Counted from the first letter of the stretch, positions 18,968 through 28,195 are shown. The stretch: 64,000 bases of DNA from Rhodobacter sp. CZR27 (GCF_002407205.1 NZ_CP023548.1:2442501-2506500), one strand, 5' to 3'. Numbers and translations: made by a program. Notes: a model not told the origin generated them from the sequence alone.

Positions 18968-20461
18968 ATGCGCAGCCTGCCCATCTTCCCGGATCTCCGG
19001 GCTTTTCTCGACTGGTGCGCCCGGAAGGGCGACCTTGCCCGGATCGGCGAGGCCGTCTCGCTGCGGCATGAAACCACAGCCGTGGCCTCGAAGGTGCTGC
19101 GCGGCGGCGGGCCGGTCCTGCGGTTCGAGAAGCTGCGCGACACCTCGGCCACGATGCCGCTGGTGGCGAACCTTTTCGGCACGCGCGAGCGGGTGGCGGC
19201 GGGGCTGGGGCTTTCGCTCGAGCAGATCCCGGATCTTGGCGCCTTCCTTGCGGCGCTGCGCGCCCCGGCCCCGGTGGCGGGCATGCGCGACGCGCTCTCG
19301 CGCTGGCCGCAGCTTCAGGCTGCGCTGAACACGCGGGCCAAGCACGTGCGTTCGGCCGAGGTGCAGGAGGTGGTGCACGAGGGCCAGGCGGTCGATCTGG
19401 GCATGATCCCTGTGCCGACCTGCTGGCCGGGCGATGCCGGGCCGCTGGTGACATGGCCCGTGGTGCTGACCCGCCCGCACGGGACCAACGCCGAGGACAC
19501 GCTGACCTACAACGCCGGCGTCTACCGCGCGCAGGTGATCGGGCGGGATCGCCTGATCATGCGCTGGCTCGCCCATCGCGGCGGGGCGGGTCACTACCGG
19601 ACATGGATGCGCGCGGGTCAGCCGATGCCGGTGGCGCTCGCGCTCGGCTGCGACCCGGCGCTGCTGCTGTCGGCGGCGCTCCCCTTGCCCGAGCCGGTGT
19701 CGGAACTGACCTTCTCGGGCGTGCTGCGCGGGGCTCGGACGCCGCTGGTTCAGGGGCGCACCGTGCCGCTGATGGTGCCGGCGAACGCCGAGATCGTGAT
19801 CGAGGGCTGGGTGCATCCCGGCGACATGTCGCCCGAGGGGCCGTTCGGCGACCACACCGGCTATTACAACTCGGTCGAGGATTTCCCGGTGATGCGCGTC
19901 TCGGCGATCACCCATCGCCGCGACCCGCTTTACCTTACCACTCACACCGGGCGTCCGCCCGACGAGCCCTCCGTCATCGGCGAGGTGTTCAACGACCTCG
20001 CCATGCCGGTCTTCCGCCAGCAGATCCCCGAGGTGAAGGACCTCTACCTGCCACCGGCCGCCTGCTCCTACCGCATCGCGATCGTGGCCATCGACAAGCG
20101 CTATCCCGGACAGGGGCGGCGAGTGATGCTGGCGCTCTGGGGGATGCTCGCGCAGTTCTCCTACACCAAGATGGTGATCGTGGTGGACGGCGACATCAAC
20201 CCCCGCGACTGGGACGACGTCGCCTGGGCGCTGGCCACCCGCATGGACCCCTCGCGCGACGTGATGATCCTCGACAAGACGCCGATGGATTACCTCGACT
20301 TCGCCTCGCCCGAGCCGGGGCTCGCGGGCAAGATCGGCATCGACGCGACGAACAAGATCGGCCCCGAGACGCATCGCGAATGGGGCGAGGTCATGGCGCA
20401 GTCGCCCGAGGCCGAGGCCTTCGCCGACAAGCTGCTCGCGAAGCTGAGGATCAAGTCGTGA
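18968..20461 (+). CDS. ubiD: 3-octaprenyl-4-hydroxybenzoate carboxy-lyase UbiD
   Basis: Decarboxylase of ubiquinone synthesis that needs the prenylated FMN made by UbiX. At 497 residues it is full length. Seen are TYNAGVYRAQVIGRDRLIMRWLAH, GDMSPEGPFGDHTGYYN and a final GKIGIDATNKIGPETHREWG block. GTGAGG precedes the ATG. The adjacent ubiX and opposing ubiTUV make its role in the same pathway firm. Confidence 0.95.
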   Translation: MRSLPIFPDLRAFLDWCARKGDLARIGEAVSLRHETTAVASKVLRGGGPVLRFEKLRDTSATMPLVANLFGTRERVAAGLGLSLEQIPDLGAFLAALRAPAPVAGMRDALSRWPQLQAALNTRAKHVRSAEVQEVVHEGQAVDLGMIPVPTCWPGDAGPLVTWPVVLTRPHGTNAEDTLTYNAGVYRAQVIGRDRLIMRWLAHRGGAGHYRTWMRAGQPMPVALALGCDPALLLSAALPLPEPVSELTFSGVLRGARTPLVQGRTVPLMVPANAEIVIEGWVHPGDMSPEGPFGDHTGYYNSVEDFPVMRVSAITHRRDPLYLTTHTGRPPDEPSVIGEVFNDLAMPVFRQQIPEVKDLYLPPAACSYRIAIVAIDKRYPGQGRRVMLALWGMLAQFSYTKMVIVVDGDINPRDWDDVAWALATRMDPSRDVMILDKTPMDYLDFASPEPGLAGKIGIDATNKIGPETHREWGEVMAQSPEAEAFADKLLAKLRIKS

Positions 20462-21018
20462 GGGTGGTTCTGGGCGTCTCGGGGGCGTCGGGTGCGGCGC
20501 TGGCCCCAGCCGTCGCGCGGCATCTGGCGCGGCTCGGCGCCGAGATCGACCTCGTCATCAGCAAGGCGGGCGAGCGCACGCTGGTCGAGGAGATCGGCCC
20601 CGACGCCCCTGAGGCGCTCCGCAGCCTCGCCACCCGCGTCCATGGCATCATGAACGTGGGCGCCGCCATCGCCTCGGGCTCGTTTCCCGTGGCGGGGATG
20701 ATCGTCGCGCCCTGCTCGATGCGCTCGCTGGCGGCCATCGCGCACGGGCTGGACGACAACCTGCTGACGCGCGCCGCCTCGGTCCAGCTGAAGGAGCGGC
20801 GCCGGCTGGTGCTGCTGACGCGGGAAAGCCCGCTGACGCTGGCGCACCTGCGGAACATGACGGCGGTGACCGAGATGGGCGCCATCGTCGCCCCGCCGGT
20901 CCCCGCCTTCTACCTGAAGCCCGAGAGCGTCGAGGCCATCGTCGAGCAGATCGCCGCCCGCGCTGTGGACCTCATGGGCCTCGGCCGTCCGCAGGCACAG
21001 GCCTGGGGCGAGGGCTGA
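20458..21018 (+). CDS. ubiX: Flavin prenyltransferase UbiX
   Basis: Makes prenylated FMN for UbiD. The 186-residue product begins with the dinucleotide-fold motif VVLGVSGASGAALAP, then SFPVAGMIVAPCSMRSLAAIAHG and RRLVLLTRESPLTLAHLRNM, all diagnostic. It starts at a GTG overlapping the ubiD stop (GTGA), which couples translation. Confidence 0.95.
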   Translation: MRVVLGVSGASGAALAPAVARHLARLGAEIDLVISKAGERTLVEEIGPDAPEALRSLATRVHGIMNVGAAIASGSFPVAGMIVAPCSMRSLAAIAHGLDDNLLTRAASVQLKERRRLVLLTRESPLTLAHLRNMTAVTEMGAIVAPPVPAFYLKPESVEAIVEQIAARAVDLMGLGRPQAQAWGEG

Positions 21019-21026
21019 CCCGAAGC

Positions 21027-21059
21027 GCCCGGCTGCCGCGACCCATGCGGCAGCCGGGC
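21027..21059. terminator. Bidirectional terminator between ubiX and lhgO
   Basis: A perfect 13-bp stem (GCCCGGCTGCCGC with GCGGCAGCCGGGC) around a 7-base loop sits between the two convergent stops. It has no U-tract but is very stable. Confidence 0.75.
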
Positions 21060-21067
21060 AAGGCATG

Positions 21068-22258
21068 TCAGGTCATCAGCTCGTCCACGATATGCTCGGC
21101 AATCGGCAGGCAAGAGGTCGCCGCCGGCGAGGGCGCGTTGCAGACATGAAGCGCGTGGCGCGTGCGGACGAAGACGAAGTCGTCGATCATCCGCCCGTCC
21201 GCGCCCACCGCCTGAGCCCTCACCCCGGCGCGATAGGGCGCCAGATCCTGCTGCCGGATCCGGTCGCAATACTTGTGCACCTTGCGCAGGTAGAGCGAGC
21301 GGACCAGCGAGGCCGAAAGCTCCTCGACCGCGGCACCGGCGTTCCGACGCATCAGCTTCCAGAAGCCCGGGTAGGACAGGCTGTCGCCCATGTCCTTCAG
21401 CGAGACGTCGCCGTGGCGGTAGCCCTCGCGCTTCAGGGCCAGCACCGCGTTCGGGCCGACGGTGAAGCCGCCGTTCATCTTGCGCGTGAGATGGACGCCG
21501 AGGAACGGCCGCGACGGATCGGGCACCGGGTAGATCAGGTGCTGCACCAGATCGTCGGGCTGGTTCCTGATCGCGAAATACTCGCCCCGGAACGGCACGA
21601 TGCGGAAATCGAGGCTGGCGCCGAAGGCCCGCGCCAGCCGGTCGGCGTGAAGACCGCCGCAGAACACGGCCTTCCCGGCTGAGATGTCTCCGCCGGTGGT
21701 GCGCAGGGTGACGCCCGCCTCGCTTTCCAAGCCGCCCAGCACCTCCGCTCCCAGGCGGATCTGCCCACCGCGGTCGCGGAACAGCTCGGCCATGCGCGCG
21801 GCCACGAGGCCGTAATCGACGATGCCTGTAGTGGGCGACAGGAGCGCCGCCACCGCCTTGATGTTCGGCTCCAGCCGGCGCGCCTCCTCACCCGAGAGCC
21901 GCTCGATGACGATGCCGTTCGCCCGCGCCCGGGACTCGAGCGTCGCCATGCGTTCAAGTTCCGATGGATCGGTCGCCACGATCAGCTTGCCGCAGATGCG
22001 GTAGGGGATGGCATGCTCGTCGCAGAACGCGCGGGTCGAGGCGACGCCCTTGGCGCAAAAGCGCGCCTTGTGGCTGCCGGGGGCATAGTAGACGCCGGCG
22101 TGGATCACGCCCGAGTTCCTCCCCGACTGGTGTTGCGCGACAGCCGCTTCCTTCTCGAGGACGAGGATGCTCGCGCCGGGATGAAGGGTCTGAAGCCTGA
22201 GGGCGGAGGCAAGCCCGACGATGCCGCCGCCGATGATGACAAAATCGCTGGTAATCAA
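21068..22258 (-). CDS. lhgO: L-2-hydroxyglutarate oxidase
   Basis: FAD enzyme oxidising L-2-hydroxyglutarate to 2-oxoglutarate with electrons passed to the quinone pool. The Rossmann motif DFVIIGGGIVGLASALRL opens the protein, then HQSGRNSGVIHAGVYYAPGS and TGIVDYGLV, typical of LhgO/DAO enzymes. The start is taken as TTG 22258, which has GGAG eight bases upstream; an ATG at 22288 without a ribosome-binding site would add ten residues. Confidence 0.87.
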   Translation of the reverse strand: MITSDFVIIGGGIVGLASALRLQTLHPGASILVLEKEAAVAQHQSGRNSGVIHAGVYYAPGSHKARFCAKGVASTRAFCDEHAIPYRICGKLIVATDPSELERMATLESRARANGIVIERLSGEEARRLEPNIKAVAALLSPTTGIVDYGLVAARMAELFRDRGGQIRLGAEVLGGLESEAGVTLRTTGGDISAGKAVFCGGLHADRLARAFGASLDFRIVPFRGEYFAIRNQPDDLVQHLIYPVPDPSRPFLGVHLTRKMNGGFTVGPNAVLALKREGYRHGDVSLKDMGDSLSYPGFWKLMRRNAGAAVEELSASLVRSLYLRKVHKYCDRIRQQDLAPYRAGVRAQAVGADGRMIDDFVFVRTRHALHVCNAPSPAATSCLPIAEHIVDELMT

Positions 22259-22457
22259 TGAGGGTCTCCGGAATGACGTGGCCGCCATATCAGCGCAGAT
22301 CGGACCTCCGACACAACCCCGAAGGGGCCGCGCCACGGTCAGGATTCCGGTCCAGCCGCCTGGCAGGGACGTGCAGCGCAGGCCGCTCTGGCAGTTGCGG
22401 TGCGCGGCCGAGGCCACGCTAGGGCGACGGCGTCCTGCCGGCGAATCGCCGCGACCC

Positions 22458-23975
22458 TCAACACAGGCCGAGCGCCGAGCGGGCCGCCGTCTCGACCTGA
22501 TCGAGCGGTCGCTCCGCGTCGAGCGCGGTCCAGTCGCCGGCCTCGGGATGCCGCGCAAGCTGCGCTTTCACCACCTCGGCATCGGCATCCGAGGCGTCCC
22601 CCTGCCGGGCCGACACCCGCGCGACGAGAACCTCGGCGGGCGCCGCAAGCCAGAGCCCGTGGAAGGACAGCCCGAGCCCGGCGGCCAGATCGGCCGCCGC
22701 CCGCCGGTTCCCTCGATCGAGGAAGGTCGCATCCAGCACGACCGGCCAGCCGGCCGAGAGGATCGTCCTGGCCCTGCCCATCATTCGCCGGTAGACCGCG
22801 GTCCGGCGCGCGGCGGCATAATCCGCCCCGGGCAGCCGTTGCGTCTCGCCCACGCCCGACATCGCCTTGCGTTCAAGATCGCTGCGCAGGTGAATGGCGC
22901 CGGGTGCCTGCCCGAGCCAAGGGGCCAGCGCCGCCGCAAGCGCCGTCTTCCCGGTACCGGAGACGCCACCCACGGCGACCAGCTTCGGAGGCCGGAGGCT
23001 GAGCGCGCCGCAGGCCTCGTCGAGGAAGCGGCGTGCCTCGCCCTCTGACGCGCGGGGGGTGCCGCGCGCGACATCGGTCTGCACCAGCACCATCGCCCGG
23101 ATGGCAGCCCGCACCGCGAGAAACAGCGGCAGCGCGGCCAGTCCTGCATCCTCGGCGCCATCCGCGTCCAGAAGCCACGCCCCCAGTGCGACGTTCGCCG
23201 CGCGGCGCAGGCCGCGGTGGTCCAGGTCCATCAGCAGGAAAGCCAGGTCGTAGAGCACGTCGCAGGTGCCGAGCGTCTCGTCGAACTCCAGCGCGTCGAA
23301 AGGCACGGGCTCGCCGTCGATCAGGACCAGGTTCCTCAGGTGCAGGTCGCCATGGCCGCGCCGGACATGTCCCGATGCGCTGCGTGCGCTAAGAAGCGGT
23401 GCAAGCCGGTCCAGGGCTGTCCGCGCGTCCGTCTGGAACCGCGCGATCCGCTCGGCTCCCAGAGCTTCTGTCATGTCCGCAAAGACCCGCGCCAACTCGT
23501 CGAGGATGTCGGCGATCAGGCGCGTCCCGTCCGCGTCGCGCCGGGGCGCCGCGCGGTGATAGGCCTGCAATCGGTGCCCCAGTCGGGCGGCCAGCCTGTC
23601 GTCCAGCGCGCCGCGCTCGGCCACGGCGAGAAGTTCGTCAGCCGTCGGGAAGCGCCACATCCGCAGCACCCATTCCACCGGCTCGCCCGGGCCGCCCAGC
23701 GCAAGACCGCCTCCGTCGCGGGTGACGGCCAGCAGGTCGCGGTAGATCCGCGGCGCGGCCGGCCGGTTGAGTTCCAGTTCGCGCGCAAGCATCGCATGGC
23801 GCCGGTCGAGCGTCGAGAGATCCATGTAGTCGTAGCGGACCGCCCGCTTGATCTTGTAGGCCGCATCGCCCACCAGGAAGACCAGCGCGCCGTGGGTTTC
23901 CACCACCTCGACCGGCACCCCGCCATGCGTTGCCGGATCGGCAAGGAAGCGCACCGTCTCGCTCTGGTCCTGCAT
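22458..23975 (-). CDS. Aminoglycoside phosphotransferase-like / P-loop kinase fusion
   Basis: A 505-residue two-domain protein. The N-terminal half resembles APH-type phosphotransferases, with the catalytic-loop motif GHGDLHLRNLVLID (about residue 207) and a DFG-like FDALEFDE. The C-terminal half is a P-loop kinase with GGVSGTGKTALAAAL (about 340) and a downstream DATFLDRGNRR. Such fusions are widespread and their substrate is unknown; it need not be antibiotic resistance. A 199-base gap separates it from lhgO. Confidence 0.8.
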   Translation of the reverse strand: MQDQSETVRFLADPATHGGVPVEVVETHGALVFLVGDAAYKIKRAVRYDYMDLSTLDRRHAMLARELELNRPAAPRIYRDLLAVTRDGGGLALGGPGEPVEWVLRMWRFPTADELLAVAERGALDDRLAARLGHRLQAYHRAAPRRDADGTRLIADILDELARVFADMTEALGAERIARFQTDARTALDRLAPLLSARSASGHVRRGHGDLHLRNLVLIDGEPVPFDALEFDETLGTCDVLYDLAFLLMDLDHRGLRRAANVALGAWLLDADGAEDAGLAALPLFLAVRAAIRAMVLVQTDVARGTPRASEGEARRFLDEACGALSLRPPKLVAVGGVSGTGKTALAAALAPWLGQAPGAIHLRSDLERKAMSGVGETQRLPGADYAAARRTAVYRRMMGRARTILSAGWPVVLDATFLDRGNRRAAADLAAGLGLSFHGLWLAAPAEVLVARVSARQGDASDADAEVVKAQLARHPEAGDWTALDAERPLDQVETAARSALGLC

Positions 23976-24003
23976 GCTGGCCTGCCTTTCCCTGCGCCGA
24001 GCG

Positions 24004-24057
24004 TGACCGCTGCGGTCAGGATGTCAACGCGTCCCCCCGCCGCCTTGACCCGGGTCA
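24004..24057. promoter_or_regulatory. Paired TGACC palindromes in the phasin promoter region
   Basis: TGACCGC-T-GCGGTCA (24004-24018) and TGACCCGGGTCA (24046-24057) are perfect palindromes with the same TGACC/GGTCA arms, 42 bases apart start to start, between the kinase fusion and the phasin. They could be sites for one dimeric regulator of either gene. Confidence 0.45.
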
Positions 24058-24146
24058 TTGACGCGAGCGGGTGCCCGTGGAAAGTTTCTTGGCGCGAGGC
24101 CGCTCACCCCTGACGGGAAGGCGCATCGCTCAGAAGGAGTCTCAAG

Positions 24147-24479
24147 ATGACGTTCTCGAAGAGACCTGACACCACCGGCTCCGCTCCTGCCACCGCAGAC
24201 CTTCGCCAGACGGCGACGGCCTTTCAGGCCGGCCCGGCCGTAGCCTTCGATTTGTGGAACCGGCTGACCAACGAGATGATGCAGTTCGCGGCCGATCGCG
24301 TCTGCGAGACCGTCAAGACCCAGCAGCAGATGCTTCAGTGCCGCAACTTCGCCGAGCTTGCGCATCTGCGGGCGCATTGGTGGCAGAGGGCGATCGACCA
24401 GTACACCGAGGAGGCCGGGCGCCTCACCGGGATCTGGACGGAGACACTCGACCGGTCGTTCGCGATCAGAACCTTGTGA
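24147..24479 (+). CDS. Phasin-family protein
   Basis: A 110-residue helical protein likely to coat polyhydroxyalkanoate granules. The core LWNRLTNEMMQFAADRV and the run QCRNFAELAHLRAHWWQRAIDQYTEEA (split here by a few residues) follow the amphipathic phasin pattern. AGAAGGAG precedes the ATG. It is short for a phasin, and no other PHA gene is in the window. Confidence 0.72.
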   Translation: MTFSKRPDTTGSAPATADLRQTATAFQAGPAVAFDLWNRLTNEMMQFAADRVCETVKTQQQMLQCRNFAELAHLRAHWWQRAIDQYTEEAGRLTGIWTETLDRSFAIRTL

Positions 24480-24491
24480 GGCCCTCCCGCG

Positions 24492-24533
24492 GCCCGCCCC
24501 CGGGGCGGGCGGCGCCCTGCCCCGCGGGGCAGG
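24492..24533 (+). terminator. Tandem GC hairpins after the phasin gene
   Basis: GCCCGCCCC-C-GGGGCGGGC (24492-24510) and the perfect palindrome CCTGCCCCG/CGGGGCAGG (24516-24533) follow the stop codon by about 12 bases. They lack a U-run but should block transcription. Confidence 0.55.
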
Positions 24534-24641
24534 AAGGGGCAGTTCTGTCGCCGGGCGGCGGAACCGCTCGCGGCTCCGGGGCTTTTCCATCGGCCATGGC
24601 GTTCCCATCTGTCCGGTTGACGAAACTGCCGCGAGACCCCG

Positions 24642-25367
24642 ATGCCTGCTGCCGAAATCACCGTCGCCTCCTACAACATCCACAAGGGGATCGGCACCGA
24701 CAGGCGCCGGGATCTTCTGCGAACCGCCACCGTGATCGCCGAACTCGACGCCGACATCGTAGCCCTGCAGGAGGCCGACCGGCGCTTCGGCGACCGGGCG
24801 GGCCTTCTCGACCTCGACATGCTGCGACGCGAGACCGGGCTCGAGGCCGTCAAGGTCGAGGGCCGCGGCCGGGCGCATGGCTGGCACGGCAACCTGCTGC
24901 TCGTCCGCGACGCGGCGGTGGAGCAGGTCCAGAAGATCGTGCTTCCCGGCTTCGAGCCGCGCGGGGCGCTGATGATCGACCTTGCGATGCGCGGCCGGTC
25001 GATCCGGGTGATCGCCGCCCATCTCGGGCTGCTGCCCGGATCGCGCGCGGCGCAGACCCGCCACCTGCTCGAACGGATCGAGGCGAGCGATCCGCTCCCC
25101 ACGCTGCTCATGGGCGACCTGAACGAATGGCGCGGCACCTCGGGCGCGGCAATGAACCACCTCGCGCGCCACTTCACCGGTGCGGCAGTGGTCAGAAGCT
25201 ACCCCTCGCGGTTTCCGATCCTGGCGCTGGACCGACTGATGACCTGCAAGCATGGCGAACTGCACGACGTCGTGACCCATGACACCCCGCTGGCGCGGCG
25301 GGCCTCGGACCACCTGCCGATCAAGGCCCGGCTGCGCCTGCCGGCCCGGATCGCGGCCGCATCATGA
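24642..25367 (+). CDS. Endonuclease/exonuclease/phosphatase-family protein
   Basis: A 241-residue metal-dependent phosphodiesterase of the EEP fold. Landmarks in order are VASYNIHKGIG, IVALQEAD (metal-binding Glu), AAHLGLL, LMGDLNEW (catalytic Asp/Asn) and ASDHLPI (catalytic His). There is no signal peptide. Its stop overlaps the next start (ATGA), tying it to the phospholipase D-like gene and hinting at a shared phospholipid or phosphodiester substrate. Confidence 0.82.
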   Translation: MPAAEITVASYNIHKGIGTDRRRDLLRTATVIAELDADIVALQEADRRFGDRAGLLDLDMLRRETGLEAVKVEGRGRAHGWHGNLLLVRDAAVEQVQKIVLPGFEPRGALMIDLAMRGRSIRVIAAHLGLLPGSRAAQTRHLLERIEASDPLPTLLMGDLNEWRGTSGAAMNHLARHFTGAAVVRSYPSRFPILALDRLMTCKHGELHDVVTHDTPLARRASDHLPIKARLRLPARIAAAS

Positions 25368-26914
25368 TCGAGGGCTGGCTGGGCGCGCTCTTCTGGGTGA
25401 TGCTCGCCGCTGCCGCCGTGGCGGCGCTCTCGACGCTGACCTGGCGCTCGTGGCGGCGCTTCGCGCGCAAGGCGCGTGGGCCCGTAACCATGGCGCTGCC
25501 GAAAACCGGGCCGCTCACGCCGCTCGACGCGCTGTTCGCGCCGCTCGAGGCGGGCAATCCCGGCAAGTCGGGCATCCTCGCGCTGATCGACAACCCTGAC
25601 GCCTATGCCGCCCGCGCGCATTCGGCACGGATGGCAGGGCGCTCGCTCGACCTGATGTATTATATCTGGCGCACCGACCTGACCGGCTGGCTGCTGATCG
25701 AGGAGCTTCTGGAAGCCGCCAGCCGCGGCGTGCGGGTGCGGCTGCTGCTGGACGACGTGAACGTGCAGGGCTTCGACCGCGCCTTCCTGGCGCTGAACCA
25801 GCACCCGAACGTCGAGGTTCGCCTGTTCAACCCGACCCGCAACCGCGGCCATGTCGCCCGGCGCTCGCTCGAGATGCTGCTGGGGCTGTCACGCTTCAAC
25901 CGCCGCATGCACAACAAGGCCTGGATCGCCGACGGGCGGCTGGCCATCCTCGGCGGCCGCAACATCGGAGACACCTATTACGACGCCGAGGAAAGCGGCC
26001 TTGCGATGTCGCGGGATGCCGATGTGATGCTGACCGGGCCGGTGGTGGCCGAGGTCGAGGGCCTGTTCGACAGCTACTGGAACCTTGGCCTCGCCCTGCC
26101 CATCCTGACGCTCTGGCCCGAGTTCAAGGTCAACGTGCATGCGTTCCGCCGCCGGATGGCGCGGCACAACCGCTCGCCCCACGCGCGATCCTTCCTGGCC
26201 CGCACGCTGCAGGGGCGAGATCCGGCGCAGCTTCTGACCTCGCGGCTGCGCTGGACCGACCGCGTGACCCTGCTGGCCGATCCTCCCGACAAGGCGCTCG
26301 GCCATCGCTCCGGTCCCTGGATGGGCGAGGCGATCACGGCACTGCTCCGCGAGGCGAAGGAGGAGGTGCGCCTTGTCACGCCCTATTTCGTGCCGGGCAA
26401 CGATGGCTGCGACCTGCTGACCGGCATCGCGCGCATGGGCTTGCGGCTCTCGATCCTGACGAACGCGCTGTCGGTCACCGACATGGTGCTCGTCCATGGC
26501 GCCTATCGCCATTACCGGCTGCCGCTGCTGAAGGCGGGGGCGCGGCTCTTCGAGTTCGGGCCCTTGCCGCGCGCCACGGGGCGGCGCGACCTGCTTCACA
26601 CCAAGGTCTTCCTGATCGACGGCCGGCAGGCGGTGGTGGGATCGCTGAACTTCGACCTGCGCTCGGCCTTCATGAACACGGAACTGGGGGTGCTGTTCGA
26701 GGAGCCCGACGTCTTCGCCGAACTCTCCACGATGTTCGATCGGCAATGCGCGCCCGATCAGGCGCACTGCCTGTCGCTGGAGCGCGGGCGGCTGCGCTGG
26801 TCCGTCATCCGTGGCGGCGAAAACGGGGTCGCGCGGTTCGAGCCGGACTCGCCCGTGGTGCTGCGCGCGGTTTCGTGGGTGGTCGGGCACCTGCCGATCC
26901 AGAGCTATCTCTGA
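25364..26914 (+). CDS. Phospholipase D / cardiolipin synthase-like protein
   Basis: A 516-residue membrane-anchored enzyme with one N-terminal hydrophobic segment (residues 5-25) and two HKD motifs: HNKAWIADGRLAILGGRN (about 182) and HTKVFLIDGRQAVVGSLNFD (about 411). The pattern fits bacterial cardiolipin synthases and related transphosphatidylases. It is coupled to the upstream EEP gene by a 4-base overlap. Confidence 0.85.
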   Translation: MIEGWLGALFWVMLAAAAVAALSTLTWRSWRRFARKARGPVTMALPKTGPLTPLDALFAPLEAGNPGKSGILALIDNPDAYAARAHSARMAGRSLDLMYYIWRTDLTGWLLIEELLEAASRGVRVRLLLDDVNVQGFDRAFLALNQHPNVEVRLFNPTRNRGHVARRSLEMLLGLSRFNRRMHNKAWIADGRLAILGGRNIGDTYYDAEESGLAMSRDADVMLTGPVVAEVEGLFDSYWNLGLALPILTLWPEFKVNVHAFRRRMARHNRSPHARSFLARTLQGRDPAQLLTSRLRWTDRVTLLADPPDKALGHRSGPWMGEAITALLREAKEEVRLVTPYFVPGNDGCDLLTGIARMGLRLSILTNALSVTDMVLVHGAYRHYRLPLLKAGARLFEFGPLPRATGRRDLLHTKVFLIDGRQAVVGSLNFDLRSAFMNTELGVLFEEPDVFAELSTMFDRQCAPDQAHCLSLERGRLRWSVIRGGENGVARFEPDSPVVLRAVSWVVGHLPIQSYL

Positions 26915-26952
26915 CGGCGTTTCCGTCACCCGACGCAGCCGCCACGAAATAT

Positions 26953-27034
26953 TCAAATGTCGAAATTTGACGTCTAACCGTTGATCTGGAAGCAATTTCA
27001 GCGCCACATTCCCCGTGTGCGGCAAGCTGCCGCA
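26953..27034 (+). promoter_or_regulatory. Inverted repeats upstream of cycP
   Basis: An almost continuous palindrome, TCAAATGTC/GAAATTTGA (26953-26970), lies in an AT-rich patch about 160 bases before cycP. TGCGGCA-AGC-TGCCGCA (27018-27034) is a second, perfect one about 100 bases before it. Neither fits the Fnr or NnrR consensus, so the regulator is unassigned. Confidence 0.4.
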
Positions 27035-27124
27035 GTTGAAACGGCACCCTGGCGCGACGGATTTCAGGGGAGTCACCGTGTGACGATCGCCTGCCCGTTG
27101 CGGGCCTGTAGCAAGGAAAACCAG

Positions 27125-27574
27125 ATGAAACGAGTTCTGCTGTCCACCCTGGTGGCCGCCCTTCCCGTCGTTGCGATGGCTGCCGATGCCGAACATGTCG
27201 TCGAGGCCCGCAAGGGGTATTTCTCGCTCGTCGCGATCGAGTTCGGCCCGCTGGCCGCCATGGCCAAGGGCGAGATGCCCTATGACGCCGATGCCGCCAA
27301 GGCCCATGCGGCCGACCTCGTCGCGCTGACGAAATACGACCCCTCGGACCTCTACGCCCCCGGCACCTCGGCCGATGACGTGAAGGGCACCCGCGCCAAG
27401 GCGGCGATCTGGACCGACACGGAGGCCTACAAGGGCAAGGGCATGGCCTTCTTCGAAGCCATCGCCGCGCTGGAGCCCGCGGCCGGTGCCGGTCAGAAAG
27501 AGCTTGCCGCCGCGGTCGGCAAGGTCGGCGGCACCTGCAAGGGCTGCCACGACGACTTCCGCGCGAAGGACTGA
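27125..27574 (+). CDS. cycP: Cytochrome c'
   Basis: Periplasmic class II c-type cytochrome that binds NO and helps resist nitrosative stress. A signal peptide (cleavage after AVAMAADA or nearby) leads a mature four-helix protein starting AEHVVEARKGYFSLVA. The haem site CKGCH lies near the C-terminus, as the family requires. The protein is 149 residues as precursor and closely resembles, from memory, R. sphaeroides cytochrome c'. AAGGAA precedes the ATG. The cytochrome b gene starts three bases after the stop. Confidence 0.93.
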   Translation: MKRVLLSTLVAALPVVAMAADAEHVVEARKGYFSLVAIEFGPLAAMAKGEMPYDADAAKAHAADLVALTKYDPSDLYAPGTSADDVKGTRAKAAIWTDTEAYKGKGMAFFEAIAALEPAAGAGQKELAAAVGKVGGTCKGCHDDFRAKD

Positions 27575-27577
27575 GCC

Positions 27578-28174
27578 ATGAGCAGCCCGGACACCCGCTC
27601 CGCCATCGAGACCGTCCGCATCTGGGACCCGGCACTCCGGGTCTTCCACTGGGCACTGGCTGCCGCCGTGATCCTCGCCTGGGGACTCGGAGAGTTCGGC
27701 CCGGACGTGATGACGCTGCATTTCTATGCCGGCTACGCGGTGATCGGGCTGCTTGCCTTCCGCCTGATCTGGGCGCTGGTCGGTCCCCGGCCCGCCCGCT
27801 TCTCGAGCTTCGTCTACCGCCCGCGCGAGATCCTCGCCTATGCGGCCGAGGCCTGGCGGCGCAAGCCCTCCTACTGGCGCGGGCACAACCCGCTGGGCGG
27901 CCTCTTCATCGTGGCAGTGCTTCTGGCGCTGGCGCTTCAGGCCCTGTCGGGGCTGGTCGCCGACCCCGAGGATTTCGTGAACGTCGGCCCGCTGGCGGCC
28001 TCGGTGCCGGCCTGGGTCTCGCGCAAGGCGCTTCTGGTGCACGAGGTCATGGGCAGCGTCATCCTCGGCCTCGTCGCGCTGCATCTGGCGGCCATCGCCT
28101 TCTACAAGCTCTGGAAGGGCGAGGATCTGGTGCGCCCGATGCTGACCGGCCTCAAGACCGTGCGGCGCACCTGA
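27578..28174 (+). CDS. Cytochrome b561-family membrane protein
   Basis: A 198-residue diheme b-type cytochrome with four membrane helices. Haem-ligand histidines are likely in LRVFHWALA, MTLHFYAGYA, LLVHEVMGS and LVALHLAAI. It is in an operon with cycP and probably passes electrons from the quinone pool to the cytochrome c'. Such c'/b561 pairs are common in proteobacteria. Confidence 0.88.
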   Translation: MSSPDTRSAIETVRIWDPALRVFHWALAAAVILAWGLGEFGPDVMTLHFYAGYAVIGLLAFRLIWALVGPRPARFSSFVYRPREILAYAAEAWRRKPSYWRGHNPLGGLFIVAVLLALALQALSGLVADPEDFVNVGPLAASVPAWVSRKALLVHEVMGSVILGLVALHLAAIAFYKLWKGEDLVRPMLTGLKTVRRT

Positions 28175-28195
28175 GCGCCGTCAACGGGAGCCAGA

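Noticed and set aside
23976..24146. PhaR site controlling the phasin
   Set aside because: No CTGC-N3/4-GCAG motif was found; the palindromes there have TGACC arms.
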